Shown in pieces: positions 8,744 through 17,298 of a stretch of 64,000 nt of DNA. The stretch comes from CBFHSF01 sp965658445 (GTDB lineage: Bacteria; Bacteroidota; Bacteroidia; Flavobacteriales; Schleiferiaceae), in contig CBFHSF010000004.1 in the NCBI GenBank assembly GCA_965658445.1, positions 62,001 through 126,000 on the forward strand, given 5' to 3'. Under the pieces are notes generated by a model that did not search any database, was not told where the DNA came from, and saw only the letters and a list, made by a program, of their open reading frames with translations. Position 1 is the first letter of the stretch. Each line of letters begins with the position of its first letter. The position numbers and the translations under genes were made by a program.

Positions 8744-9535
8744 ATGTCTACTCCACTAGCAAATCTAACCCGATATTTTATATTTCCCTCAACAATTGTG
8801 GCCGGCTTGTTCTTGGCTTTTGTTCTGCAGGAACTCTTTTTTCCCGAGGCGTATCAATGGGGTCTTTTCCCTGGAAAATCAGAAGGACTGAAAGGAATAT
8901 TATTTATGCCCGCCATTCACGGCAGTTGGGCGCATTTATTGGGAAACCTATCCTCATTGTTAGTCTTATTGGCCGCCGTCAGATACTTCTTTCCCAGAGT
9001 GTTTTTTACAGTAACCATAGTCTCTTGGATATTGCCCGGCGTTATCACATGGTTTATTGCCGAAGCGGGTTACCACATTGGAGCCTCTGGAATGGTGTAT
9101 TCCCTGGCATTTTTTACGTTTTTCTCCGGAATCATACGGATCAATAAATACCTACTGAGTCTGAGTTTACTCATTGGTTTTCTCTACGGAGGGCTCTTCT
9201 GGGGCTTGTTCCCAATAGAAGAGGGCATCAGTTGGGAAGGCCACGTAGGCGGGGCGATTACGGGCTTCCTTTTGGCCTTGGTGTTTAGCAGAATCCCACT
9301 TCCCAATAGACTAGTAGAAGAAGATCCCTTTGAAGGAGAGGTCGATTCTGAAATTATTGGAGACGCATGGAAGTTAGACGAGAATGGAAACCCATTGCCC
9401 CCGAAACCAGTTGGAGACGCTTCCAGTGACGGTCTAAATCTAGCGACAAAGGGCCAGCCCAGGGTAGTTCAATATATCCTCCGACCGTCAACACCACCAA
9501 ACCAAGATTCCAAACCCTCCGATAAAAAACATTAG
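8744..9535 (+). CDS. rhomboid-family intramembrane serine protease
   Basis: A membrane protease of 263 residues that cuts substrates within or next to the membrane. Key rhomboid features are visible: HLLGN at 64-68, the catalytic serine in GASG (Ser115) and the catalytic histidine in WEGHVGG (His167). There are about six transmembrane segments. A hydrophilic tail of ~75 residues after the last helix is longer than usual. The ATG at 8744 is preferred because a longer reading frame from 8615 would run deep into the opposite-strand rarA and encodes no membrane sequence. The next gene begins 1 base after its stop. Confidence 0.9.
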   Translation: MSTPLANLTRYFIFPSTIVAGLFLAFVLQELFFPEAYQWGLFPGKSEGLKGILFMPAIHGSWAHLLGNLSSLLVLLAAVRYFFPRVFFTVTIVSWILPGVITWFIAEAGYHIGASGMVYSLAFFTFFSGIIRINKYLLSLSLLIGFLYGGLFWGLFPIEEGISWEGHVGGAITGFLLALVFSRIPLPNRLVEEDPFEGEVDSEIIGDAWKLDENGNPLPPKPVGDASSDGLNLATKGQPRVVQYILRPSTPPNQDSKPSDKKH

Positions 9536-9536
9536 A

Positions 9537-10211
9537 ATGAAGAATTCCTTTCCCAAAAAAGTAGTCATTGTTGGCAGTACCGGTGCTGTAGGTAGTGAAT
9601 TGCTCGAAAATATTCGCCAATACTGGCCAGACACTTCAATTTATACTCCCGTTCGTCAATCGGTGGATTCTTTTGCGAAAGAGGAAGGAGTGCATAGAGT
9701 TCAAGGAGATGTTTCTGATCCGGCTCTATTTGATTTTTCAGAAATTGATGCACTGTTTATGTGCGTGGGCTCCACTCAGAAAAAAACGCCCAACAAGGAG
9801 GTTTACAAAGCCATTGACTATGGCATACCCTTAGCATGGGCACAATGGGCAAAGGAAAAACAGGTGGGAGAAATGGTTGTAATATCTGCATTGGGGGCCA
9901 ATCCCAAGTCATCTGTTTTCTACAACAAGCTCAAGGGAGAAATGGAACTCGCAGTAATCCAAAACGGACCTTCACAAACTTACATTGTAAGACCTTCTCT
10001 TTTGATGGGTGACCGAAAGGAAAAGCGCGTGGGAGAGGAGTTGGCCATTGCCTTTTACAAAAAACTTGGAATGCTTATTCCCAAAAAATACAAAGGAGTA
10101 ACGTACGAAACCGTAGCCCTAGCCATGATGAGCCTTGCTCAGAGTGGAAATACTGAACAGACCATAGAATCCCAAGCTTTAGCCGCTTTGGCAGAAAAGG
10201 TTCGGAGGTAG
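9537..10211 (+). CDS. NAD(P)-binding oxidoreductase-like protein (atypical SDR / NmrA type)
   Basis: A 224-residue Rossmann-fold protein. The nucleotide-binding loop GSTGAVGS is at residues 13-20, a VVISALGA strand precedes the active-site region, and a YNKLK motif gives the Tyr-x-x-x-Lys pair of short-chain dehydrogenases. It resembles the TIP30/HTATIP2-like and NAD-dependent epimerase-like proteins common in Bacteroidota. The substrate is unknown. It begins 1 base after the rhomboid stop, so the two are probably co-transcribed, though no functional link is obvious. Confidence 0.85.
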   Translation: MKNSFPKKVVIVGSTGAVGSELLENIRQYWPDTSIYTPVRQSVDSFAKEEGVHRVQGDVSDPALFDFSEIDALFMCVGSTQKKTPNKEVYKAIDYGIPLAWAQWAKEKQVGEMVVISALGANPKSSVFYNKLKGEMELAVIQNGPSQTYIVRPSLLMGDRKEKRVGEELAIAFYKKLGMLIPKKYKGVTYETVALAMMSLAQSGNTEQTIESQALAALAEKVRR

Positions 10212-10229
10212 TGTTACCCGAATAAAAGC

Positions 10230-10997
10230 TTAGAACTTTTCGAAAACGCCCAAACCAAAAAGGGCAAAATCAAATTTTACCGGGTCCTTAGGGTCGAGTT
10301 TTCTAAGTGAATTATCCAATTCCAAAACCGTTTTTACATCGTTTTGGGTTCGTTTCAATAAACCGAGCTTTCTCGCCACTCTTCCCGAGTGAACGTCTAC
10401 AGGGCAGGAAAGTAGGGAAGGAGAAACTCCTTTCCAAAGTCCAAAATCAACAGGCCCCTTTCTCACCATCCAACGCAAATACATGTGAATACGCTTTGCA
10501 GTGGATCCATTGCTAGGACTGGCGATATGCTTAGTAGTTCTACCGCTGTACCCATTTAAAAAGTCCTTTCTAAAGACATCTATAGAGGAGTGGAGATTAT
10601 CTTCTTTTATTTGGGAAAAATAGGCTTCCAGCGATTTATGAGAAGCATATATTCGGCGTAAAGCCAAAACAAAAAACTGAAAGTCCTCACCGTTAAACGT
10701 TCGGTGTACAAATGAGGAAAGGCTCTTTAAATCCTCAGGAGAAGCGTTTTGGATAAAATCGGCAGGGCTGTCATCCATTCGCTCCATCATTCCATTGGCA
10801 TTGTTGATAATGGATTTGCGATTTCCCCAGGCAATAGTAGCCGTAAGAAACCCAGAGATTTCAATGTCCAATGGATCCGAAAATCGGGCGGGAATTTGAA
10901 TGGGATCATCGTCAAAAAAGGCAGAATTCTCATATTGTTTGGCCTTTTCATTCAGAAAATTCAACAGCTCCTCGGAGGAAAGTTTTATTGAGCCCAA
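10230..10997 (-). CDS. DUF2400 / TIGR02757-family protein
   Basis: A 255-residue cytoplasmic protein of a widespread but uncharacterised family. Characteristic segments are GFLTATIAWGNRKSI, RIHMYLRWMVRKGPVDFGLW and CPVDVHSGRVARKLGLL; the latter looks like a helix-hairpin-helix DNA-glycosylase-like fold. No catalytic residue can be assigned with confidence. It lies 9 bases downstream of lolD on the same strand, making it the last gene of a DUF5916-lolD-DUF2400 unit. A nucleic-acid role is only inferred from the fold. Confidence 0.85.
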   Translation of the reverse strand: MGSIKLSSEELLNFLNEKAKQYENSAFFDDDPIQIPARFSDPLDIEISGFLTATIAWGNRKSIINNANGMMERMDDSPADFIQNASPEDLKSLSSFVHRTFNGEDFQFFVLALRRIYASHKSLEAYFSQIKEDNLHSSIDVFRKDFLNGYSGRTTKHIASPSNGSTAKRIHMYLRWMVRKGPVDFGLWKGVSPSLLSCPVDVHSGRVARKLGLLKRTQNDVKTVLELDNSLRKLDPKDPVKFDFALFGLGVFEKF

Positions 10998-11006
10998 AAC
11001 CTTTGT

Positions 11007-11672
11007 TTACAAAAAGTTACCATCCTTCATTTCTAGTTGAATATCGGCTAATTGTGTCAACTCTTGGTTGTGAGTTACCAACACAAAGGCTTGATTGTAT
11101 TCAGACTTCATCTGGGTAAAGAGTTCGTGTATGATTTGAGCATTGGAGGAATCCAAATTTCCTGTGGGTTCATCGGCCAAAACAACCGCGGGCTCATTGA
11201 TCATGGCACGGGCTATGGCTACTCTTTGTTGCTCTCCACCGGAGAGCTCAGAAGGCTTGTTGTTTCTCCTTTCATAAACCCCCATAGATTGGAGTAGGGA
11301 CTTGGCCTTTTCTTCCACTTCTGCGGGGTTGCGCTTGGCCAAATAGCCAGGAATGCAAATATTTTCTAGGGCATTGAACTCCGGCAATAAATGGTGAAAT
11401 TGAAATACAAACCCAATTTTTTGATTTCTCAAGGCGGAGAGGTCCTGGTCAGAAAGGCCTGAAATGGACTGGCCGTCAATGGATAAATCTCCAGAATCTG
11501 GCTTTTCTAAGGTTCCCAATATTTGAAGAAGGGTCGTCTTTCCAGCACCGGAAGCTCCAACAATGGATACAATTTTATCTTGAGGCAACGAGAAGTCTAC
11601 AGACTTTAAAACGTTTAAATCTCCATATGATTTAACGATACCTCGGGCTTCAATTACTTTTTTCGACTCCAC
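11007..11672 (-). CDS. lolD: ABC transporter ATPase, LolD-like
   Basis: A 221-residue ABC ATPase of the LolD/MacB type, expected to power release of lipoproteins from the inner membrane. Visible motifs are Walker A GASGAGKTT, the Q-loop in FVFQFHHLLPEFNALEN, signature LSGGEQQRVAIARA and Walker B VVLADEPTGNLDS. The FHHLLPEF segment favours LolD over other ABC families. No LolC/E permease is adjacent. The start overlaps the 3' end of the upstream DUF5916 gene by 19 bases, suggesting translational coupling. Confidence 0.9.
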   Translation of the reverse strand: MESKKVIEARGIVKSYGDLNVLKSVDFSLPQDKIVSIVGASGAGKTTLLQILGTLEKPDSGDLSIDGQSISGLSDQDLSALRNQKIGFVFQFHHLLPEFNALENICIPGYLAKRNPAEVEEKAKSLLQSMGVYERRNNKPSELSGGEQQRVAIARAMINEPAVVLADEPTGNLDSSNAQIIHELFTQMKSEYNQAFVLVTHNQELTQLADIQLEMKDGNFL

Positions 11673-14086
11673 TTAACTACGTCGTTATAATCCAAGAAGT
11701 AGGTCAATCTAAAGGATAGCTGATGCAAGAAGGGCAGGGCAGCAAGATCCTCAACGGACTCAAAATACGAGTCTTCTACATTTGGACTGGTGTTTAATAA
11801 ACTGTTTCTGTACAAGACGGAAAGGGTAGAGCCAGGGACGAACCACCAATTCAGCTTGAGGTCTAAATTTACCGAATTAAAGGTCAAATCTCTCTGTAAA
11901 TCCTTGTCAATTTCGGAAACCGTACCGTCCTGATTTAAGTTTTGGTAGCTGGTATAAGCAAGGGTGGTGTAGTAATGCCTGAAATCCAGGGTGATAGACA
12001 AATCGGGATTGATATTATAAGAGGTTGCCAAGCTATTGGTAACCGAGTGTATGTTTCGGAATCCCATGTAAACCGTATCTCCAATGGATCCTGCATATCC
12101 CAAGTTGTTGTATTCTCTTCCGGTATTGAATTCATATACCGCAAAGATTTGATCAGAAAAGCGGAAACGCGGGCTTACCTCTAAATTCCACCCATTGTAG
12201 GGACCACCTATCCAACTGAAGTGAAAAATCCTTACATCCAAGGCAAAGGGATGACGGTAATCTGTAGAAATCCAAAACTCCTGTCCGTAGTTGGATGGGT
12301 ACTTCACGTACCTTCCTGGGGTTCTGGGTTCGAAATAATCGTATTCTTCAACGGGGCTGTAATTGGCATTCCAACCTCCCGCAAAGAAGTCAGTCGTCAC
12401 AAAAAATGCACTGGGCTGAAGGGAGAAGGACTCAAACGCACCGGTAGAGTAGAGCATCTGATGCTCAGCTGTTAGGTTGAGTCTATATCGGTTTAGCTCC
12501 CACCAAGGCTCAAAGATTTCGTACGAAATTTGTCCGTAGTGATAGATAAAGTTTCCCCTTCTCAAAAATCCCATATCGTTGGGATCGTAGGCTGTATCAA
12601 TAATCTCTTGACCAAAGGAGTAGCGAAACTTTCCCCTTTGTTTTGCCAAGCTCCAGAGCGTGTTAAAACCCACTTCAGAAGAGCCATTTTCAGAAATCAC
12701 AGAAGTATTAAAGTTTGCATTGGCTCTGTACGAGTTGTCGGCAAACATGATATCGGCGTAAGCGGAAGTCACATTGGCATCACGCGCTGTACCGTCTCTT
12801 AAAACGTTGGTATTCATAATACCTACAGACGAATTTTGATTGAATCGCTTGTCAACCACCAAGGCGTTGTAGTTGGTGAGAGGTTCTACCAATTTCTTTA
12901 CCTCGTTGCCCAAGGTGTCTGTAGCCGTGTAGTAATTGTTATCTGTAATGGCATTTAAGAATCCCAGCCCCCAGCCCGTAGATCCTCTACCAGTAACTTT
13001 GGTGGCGTTGAGCAATTGGGTGTATTCTTGCGTTCCTCCTGTCAAATTAGAATCATTGAGATTTACCCCAGAAATGTTCTTGGGTGACCCTCCAATTCTT
13101 CTGGAATAGAAGAGGTTAGAGCGGTTGAATAGTTCTACCCCCTCAACAAAGAACTGTCGATTCTCGTCAAATTGATTCTCGAAAGGAGAGAGGTTTACAA
13201 ATTGTCTGTCAAAGGGTACCTGACCAAAATCTGGAATAAGAGTAATATCTAAAGTGTAACTCTTGTTGATTCCATATTTGGCATCTGCTCCCAAGCTGTA
13301 GCCGAAGGAATTTTCTCCTTCATATACATCTAAACTCGTTTGAGCATAAGGCATAAAAGAGAGTCTCACGGGGCTTTTAACGTCCTTGATGCCAGACATT
13401 TTCCCGGTTTGTATTTCAAAATTATCCAATCGTCTGTCCAAGAAGCTCCAAGAGTAGTCTTGTCTATACCTTCTAATAGATCGTATCATATTCAATCCCC
13501 AATCACCGTCTTTTTCAGGGAGTCGAAGGCATCGGTAGGGGATTTCCAATTCAATTTTCCATCCCTCTTCGTCTATGACCACCTTGCTGTCCCAAACGGT
13601 ATTCCAATCCATATCCTCACCATTTGCGGTGTTTTTAGAATCGGCTTGCACACCGGCGGAAGTAATGTAGAAGTTAAAGTCGTTTAGTCCGTCGTAAAAG
13701 GGATTGATAAAAATTCCAAACCAATCGTTGTTCTCCGAAAAGTTATCTCTTTGCGTAACCTGCTTAAGTATAGAATCGGGAGAAGGATCCTTAAGATTTA
13801 CGGCCACGTAAATGGCATCGTCATCATAGGCGATTTTGACCTCAGTCTCATACCCTTCGGGAATGGGTTCCCCACTGCCGGGTTGAAACATGATAAACTG
13901 AGAGGCGATGTTTGCGTTTTGCCAAACTTCGTCATCAAACACGCCGTCGATAACGGGAGGAGTCGTGGTTTTGACGATTTGGTAACTCTTTTTGGCGAGG
14001 GGTCCAGATTCTGTGTTCTGGGCGAGGAGAGGACCGTAAAGAGCTGTAAACGAAACGAGTAATAGTGTCGTAAGTCGTTTTTTCAT
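11654..14086 (-). CDS. DUF5916 outer-membrane protein with CBM9-like N-terminus
   Basis: An exported protein of 810 residues. The signal peptide ends at LLAQ. A carbohydrate-binding CBM9-like domain follows (about residues 35-215; TPPVIDGVFDDEVWQNA is its typical opening). The long C-terminal region is a DUF5916 outer-membrane beta-barrel beginning near MPYAQTSLDVYEGEN, with FVEGVELFNRSNLFYSRRIGG inside it. The family is common in Bacteroidota and its function is not established. I take the ATG at 14086 (MKKRL) as the start because it begins the signal peptide; a second ATG lies three codons upstream. The end overlaps lolD. Confidence 0.88.
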   Translation of the reverse strand: MKKRLTTLLLVSFTALYGPLLAQNTESGPLAKKSYQIVKTTTPPVIDGVFDDEVWQNANIASQFIMFQPGSGEPIPEGYETEVKIAYDDDAIYVAVNLKDPSPDSILKQVTQRDNFSENNDWFGIFINPFYDGLNDFNFYITSAGVQADSKNTANGEDMDWNTVWDSKVVIDEEGWKIELEIPYRCLRLPEKDGDWGLNMIRSIRRYRQDYSWSFLDRRLDNFEIQTGKMSGIKDVKSPVRLSFMPYAQTSLDVYEGENSFGYSLGADAKYGINKSYTLDITLIPDFGQVPFDRQFVNLSPFENQFDENRQFFVEGVELFNRSNLFYSRRIGGSPKNISGVNLNDSNLTGGTQEYTQLLNATKVTGRGSTGWGLGFLNAITDNNYYTATDTLGNEVKKLVEPLTNYNALVVDKRFNQNSSVGIMNTNVLRDGTARDANVTSAYADIMFADNSYRANANFNTSVISENGSSEVGFNTLWSLAKQRGKFRYSFGQEIIDTAYDPNDMGFLRRGNFIYHYGQISYEIFEPWWELNRYRLNLTAEHQMLYSTGAFESFSLQPSAFFVTTDFFAGGWNANYSPVEEYDYFEPRTPGRYVKYPSNYGQEFWISTDYRHPFALDVRIFHFSWIGGPYNGWNLEVSPRFRFSDQIFAVYEFNTGREYNNLGYAGSIGDTVYMGFRNIHSVTNSLATSYNINPDLSITLDFRHYYTTLAYTSYQNLNQDGTVSEIDKDLQRDLTFNSVNLDLKLNWWFVPGSTLSVLYRNSLLNTSPNVEDSYFESVEDLAALPFLHQLSFRLTYFLDYNDVVKWSRKK

Positions 14087-14183
14087 GGGGTTCAAATGTA
14101 CGCGGATTTTGACCGAAAAAAAAGGTTTATTAAAAGCTTTAAGAATTAATTACTATTTATTTCCTCAATTGTTCTCAGGTTCC

Positions 14184-14191
14184 TATTTTTG
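14184..14191 (+). promoter_or_regulatory. sucC promoter -7 element
   Basis: TATTTTTG fits the TAnnTTTG consensus and lies 23 bases before the sucC start codon. T-rich sequence lies upstream at the expected -33 distance, but no clear TTTG is present. Confidence 0.45.
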
Positions 14192-14213
14192 TTGCTCAAA
14201 ACACGACAACGAT

Positions 14214-15401
14214 ATGAATTTACACGAGTTCCAAGGAAAGGAAATACTAGCCGGATACGGCGTTCGCATACAGCGTGGTCTTGTAGCCACGACTCCTGAA
14301 GAAGCGGTTACTGCAGCTGAGAAATTGGCAGAAGAGACCGGTACCGGATGGTGGGTAGTTAAAGCTCAAGTTCACGCCGGTGGTCGTGGAAAGGGTGGTG
14401 GTGTTAAGCTTGCCAAGTCTCTTGACGAGGTTAAAAGCATTTCTGATGATATCATTGGAATGAACCTAGTAACTCCACAGACCTCTGCGGAAGGAAAAAA
14501 AGTTCACCAAGTATTGATTGCAGAGGACGTATACTACCCAGGAGAGTCAGAAACTTCTGAATTCTATATGTCTGTACTTCTAAACCGTACTACGGGAAGA
14601 AACATGATTATGTATTCTACAGAAGGTGGAATGGATATCGAAGAAGTAGCAGAAAAGACTCCACACCTTATTTTTACTGAAGAAATTGATCCAAAAGTTG
14701 GATTGATGCCATTCCAAGCTCGCAAAGTTGCCTTTAACCTAGGTCTTTCGGGAGCAGCGTTTAAAGACATGGTAAAATTTGTTACCTCTCTTTACACTGC
14801 ATACGATGGTATTGATGCTTCTCTTTTTGAAATCAACCCTGTACTTAAAACTTCTGACGACAAGATCATGGCAGTAGATGCCAAAGTAGCTCTTGATGAC
14901 AACGGTCTTTTCCGTCACGCAGACATCGCTGAGATGAGAGATACTCGCGAAGAAGATGCAACAGAAGTAGAAGCTGGCGAAGTAGGTCTAAACTTTGTGA
15001 AGTTAGACGGAAACGTTGGATGTATGGTAAACGGAGCCGGATTGGCAATGGCTACCATGGATATTATTAAAATGGCTGGTGGTAACCCCGCAAACTTCCT
15101 GGACGTAGGTGGTACAGCAGATGCTGCCCGTGTTGAGACGGCTTTCCGTATTATCCTAAGAGATAAGAATGTAAAAGCCATCTTAGTAAACATCTTTGGA
15201 GGAATCGTAAGATGTGATCGCGTTGCACAGGGTATTGTTGATGCGTACAACAACATCGGTGAGATTGACGTTCCCATCATCGTTCGTCTTCAAGGAACCA
15301 ATGCAGAAGAAGCAAAGGTTATTATCGACGAGTCTGGTCTTAAAGTTTACAGCGCGATTCAATTGAAAGACGCTGCTGACCTAGTTCACGAGTTGGTATA
15401 A
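14214..15401 (+). CDS. sucC: succinyl-CoA synthetase subunit beta
   Basis: The beta subunit of ADP/GDP-forming succinate-CoA ligase, a TCA-cycle enzyme that makes ATP or GTP from succinyl-CoA. The start MNLHEFQGKEIL is typical. The ATP-grasp domain includes VVKAQVHAGGRGKGGGVKLA, and the C-terminal CoA-ligase part has FLDVGGTADAARVETAF and the loop VNIFGGIVRCD. The 395-residue length is normal. A longer reading frame from 14085 is rejected because homology begins at the ATG at 14214. sucD is not adjacent, so the subunit genes are separated. A strong terminator follows. Confidence 0.96.
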   Translation: MNLHEFQGKEILAGYGVRIQRGLVATTPEEAVTAAEKLAEETGTGWWVVKAQVHAGGRGKGGGVKLAKSLDEVKSISDDIIGMNLVTPQTSAEGKKVHQVLIAEDVYYPGESETSEFYMSVLLNRTTGRNMIMYSTEGGMDIEEVAEKTPHLIFTEEIDPKVGLMPFQARKVAFNLGLSGAAFKDMVKFVTSLYTAYDGIDASLFEINPVLKTSDDKIMAVDAKVALDDNGLFRHADIAEMRDTREEDATEVEAGEVGLNFVKLDGNVGCMVNGAGLAMATMDIIKMAGGNPANFLDVGGTADAARVETAFRIILRDKNVKAILVNIFGGIVRCDRVAQGIVDAYNNIGEIDVPIIVRLQGTNAEEAKVIIDESGLKVYSAIQLKDAADLVHELV

Positions 15402-15454
15402 TCAACGTGTGAAGCGGTTTTTCTAAACCCAGCCACGTATTTTAAACATAAATA

Positions 15455-15496
15455 AAGCCCCTGATTTGGATGGAATCCACATTCAGGGGCTTTTCT
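15455..15496 (+). terminator. sucC terminator
   Basis: A perfect 10-base-pair stem, AAGCCCCTGA with TCAGGGGCTT, encloses an 18-base loop and is followed by T-rich sequence, 54 bases after the sucC stop. Confidence 0.85.
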
Positions 15497-15529
15497 TGTA
15501 ATAGGTGAGTGTATTCGTTGACATTCCCT

Positions 15530-15685
15530 AAAAACCTTTTAACGTTTTTTTAAGCTACTTTTTTGGATATGGACAAACCAATAGGGGGTTTGTGTCGTTA
15601 TATATGTGAGCATCGCTTCTAGATGCTCTTGATTGGTTAGGTTAGTTTGGTTGGTAAGCCCCCGTTTTTCGGGGGCTTCTTTTTT
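15530..15685 (+). ncRNA. candidate small RNA, copy 1
   Basis: A putative short transcript. It contains a hairpin GAGCATC-N7-GATGCTC at 15608-15628, the linker 20-mer at 15633-15652, and a terminator stem AAGCCCCCG/CGGGGGCTT with a five-T loop at 15656-15678, then seven T. Upstream, CAAACC (15574 region) can pair with GGTTTG. The 5' end is not defined; I put it near the T-rich, promoter-like segment around 15540. A known flavobacterial RNA family such as 6S-Flavo or Flavo-1 is possible but cannot be tested by eye. Confidence 0.4.
15633..15652 (+). repeat. direct repeat copy 1 (TTGGTTAGGTTAGTTTGGTT)
   Basis: This 20-mer is identical to 16016-16035. Both copies directly precede a GC-rich intrinsic terminator. 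Confidence 0.9.
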
Positions 15686-15959
15686 ACCCCTAACCACTAT
15701 TTAGATTTCATTTTTTTGATTGAGCATCTAAAAGCAGAATTCAAAGCTGAGCACATTCTCAAAATGTATAGCTCGGGAAACCAAAAAAGGGGCAATTACT
15801 GAATGGGTGACAATTGTTTTCGACTAAAAACGCGTGTTGATTTTTCCTTTAAAGTCTGTGAAAGTCAGTCTACTTACGGAGTATTCTTACAGATGCCTTA
15901 CTATGCATACATAAAAGTAAAATCATTGCAACACAAGTGAAAGTGGGGGAAGGGTTTTC

Positions 15960-16066
15960 GTCGCATCTTTGTACATGAAACTATGACCCACTCGGGTCGT
16001 TTTTTAATAGGTTAATTGGTTAGGTTAGTTTGGTTTACCCCCGGGAGAGGTCCTGGGGGTTTTTTT
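15960..16066 (+). ncRNA. candidate small RNA, copy 2
   Basis: Shares the layout of copy 1. A small hairpin GACCC-actc-GGGTC lies at 15985-15998, followed by a T run. The same linker 20-mer is at 16016-16035. A terminator stem ACCCCCGGGA/TCCTGGGGGT is at 16037-16060 with a T7 tail. ATCTTTG at 15965-15971 resembles a -7 element. The terminator may also serve the convergent esterase gene. Confidence 0.4.
16016..16035 (+). repeat. direct repeat copy 2 (TTGGTTAGGTTAGTTTGGTT)
   Basis: Identical to 15633-15652. The following base pairs form the terminator hairpin at 16037-16060. Confidence 0.9.
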
Positions 16067-16700
16067 ATGCCCAATTTTTACCCTGTAACCAAGTCATAAG
16101 ATCCTTAAAGTTGTCTTGAGAAACCCCATGACCTTCGGGGTATTCATGGAAGGTGATGTCTACATTTTGTTGATCAATGGCAACGACCGAATCTTTCGCC
16201 CATTCAATGGGAATTACATTGTCAGCCAAGCCGTGAGACGCAAATATGGAAAAGGAAGTTGGCATAGCAATCGGATTCTGCCAACCCTCCATCAAATAAC
16301 CGCTCATTGCTACAACCCCTTGGACTAAGTCGGGATTGCCAAAGGCGGTGGCGTAACTCATTATAGCTCCTTGACTAAAACCCATCAATAGAACTTTATC
16401 CGCACTGGTTGTTTCTTTCCAATGTGCAATGTTATCCAATAGCAGGACCGAATTTTTCTTGGCCTCTTCAACATCAGACCACTTTCCCCTCTCAGCATCA
16501 AAATTAATTGAGTACCAAGCGTTCCCGCCAAAGGGGAGTGCCATAGGTGCCTCTAAAGAAACCACATGGGATTTGTCGTGAATATAGGGTGAGAAAGAAT
16601 ACAAATCCTCTTTGTTACTTCCATAACCGTGAAGCAAAACAATGAGTTGCTTTGAATTTTCAGTTTTGGATGGCTGGTATAAATGATCTAGTAATTCCAT
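16065..16700 (-). CDS. alpha/beta-hydrolase, carboxylesterase/phospholipase family
   Basis: A 211-residue serine hydrolase of the small esterase (YpfH/acyl-protein-thioesterase-like) group. The oxyanion segment is LIVLLHGYGSNKEDL. The nucleophile is Ser109 in GFSQG, the acid is Asp160 in HGLADNVIP and the histidine is His191 in EGHGVS. There is no signal peptide, so it is probably cytoplasmic. The substrate is unknown. It lies 20 bases downstream of the outer-membrane-protein gene on the same strand. Confidence 0.9.
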   Translation of the reverse strand: MELLDHLYQPSKTENSKQLIVLLHGYGSNKEDLYSFSPYIHDKSHVVSLEAPMALPFGGNAWYSINFDAERGKWSDVEEAKKNSVLLLDNIAHWKETTSADKVLLMGFSQGAIMSYATAFGNPDLVQGVVAMSGYLMEGWQNPIAMPTSFSIFASHGLADNVIPIEWAKDSVVAIDQQNVDITFHEYPEGHGVSQDNFKDLMTWLQGKNWA

Positions 16701-16720
16701 TGGAGAGAAATATCTAGGTA

Positions 16721-17221
16721 TTAATTGAATTGATATCTAACAGAAAGCGCTACAGATCCTCCAACGGATTGCCCGTTCCAACCATTTATAACGTAAATGG
16801 TGGGGCGATAATCTAAAGAAAGCTGAAGGGGAAACTCGAAGGCGTATTCTATTCCGATCTGTCCAGCGGCTCCCAAAAAGAAACCCGTTTCATGTAAAAA
16901 CCCCAGATACTCTGGTTTGTAGGCCCAAGACCCTAAATCGGCACCTGCACCGGCATACCAATTGAATCTATCTTCAAGAACCCAAACCCATTGATAGGTC
17001 GCTGCCAAATTAAATCCGTTGTACCAATCGTCGTCATAGAACCCAGCATTGATCTCTAATCGATTGTTTGCGGACATGGCTCTTTGATAAGAAACCTCGG
17101 CACCGGTAGAAACGGTAGACCCACTACCAAATCGAATGCCTATGGCATTGGGAGCAATGTTTTGAGAATTGGCTAGAAATCCTGTAAATAGGAAAGCGAG
17201 GAGGATTGTGATTTTCTTCAT
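16721..17221 (-). CDS. small outer-membrane beta-barrel protein
   Basis: A 166-residue exported protein with a signal peptide ending near ANSQ. The mature region alternates strands rich in aromatic residues and Gly (GIRFGSGSTVSTGAEVSYQ, FNLAATYQWVWVLED, IGIEYAFEFPLQLSLDYRPT) and ends in VALSVRYQF, a terminal aromatic typical of barrel assembly. This fits an eight-strand OmpW/OmpX-like or PorT-like barrel. No specific function is assigned. CAAAGATA at 17285-17292 reads TATCTTTG on the minus strand and could be its -7 element. Confidence 0.82.
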   Translation of the reverse strand: MKKITILLAFLFTGFLANSQNIAPNAIGIRFGSGSTVSTGAEVSYQRAMSANNRLEINAGFYDDDWYNGFNLAATYQWVWVLEDRFNWYAGAGADLGSWAYKPEYLGFLHETGFFLGAAGQIGIEYAFEFPLQLSLDYRPTIYVINGWNGQSVGGSVALSVRYQFN

Positions 17222-17298
17222 TCTAACTTCAATTGAACCTTGGATTTTGTTCTAAGGTATCTATGATAACGTAAAATTTAGAATCAAAGATAAGTCCT

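Larger units (their letters stand above)
15402..16064. other. 662-base gene-free stretch between sucC and the esterase
   Basis: No coding region could be supported here. The stretch holds the sucC terminator and two similar elements, each made of a small hairpin, a linker containing the identical 20-mer TTGGTTAGGTTAGTTTGGTT, and an intrinsic terminator (15608-15685 and 15985-16066). The sequence between them, about 15690-15980, is AT-rich with nothing recognisable. Confidence 0.8.

Noticed and set aside
13340..13687. 115-codon plus-strand frame inside the DUF5916 gene
   Set aside because: Antisense shadow of a well-supported gene; no signal or motif.
14085..14213. N-terminal extension of sucC
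   Set aside because: The family start is at 14214; the extension would overlap the DUF5916 start.
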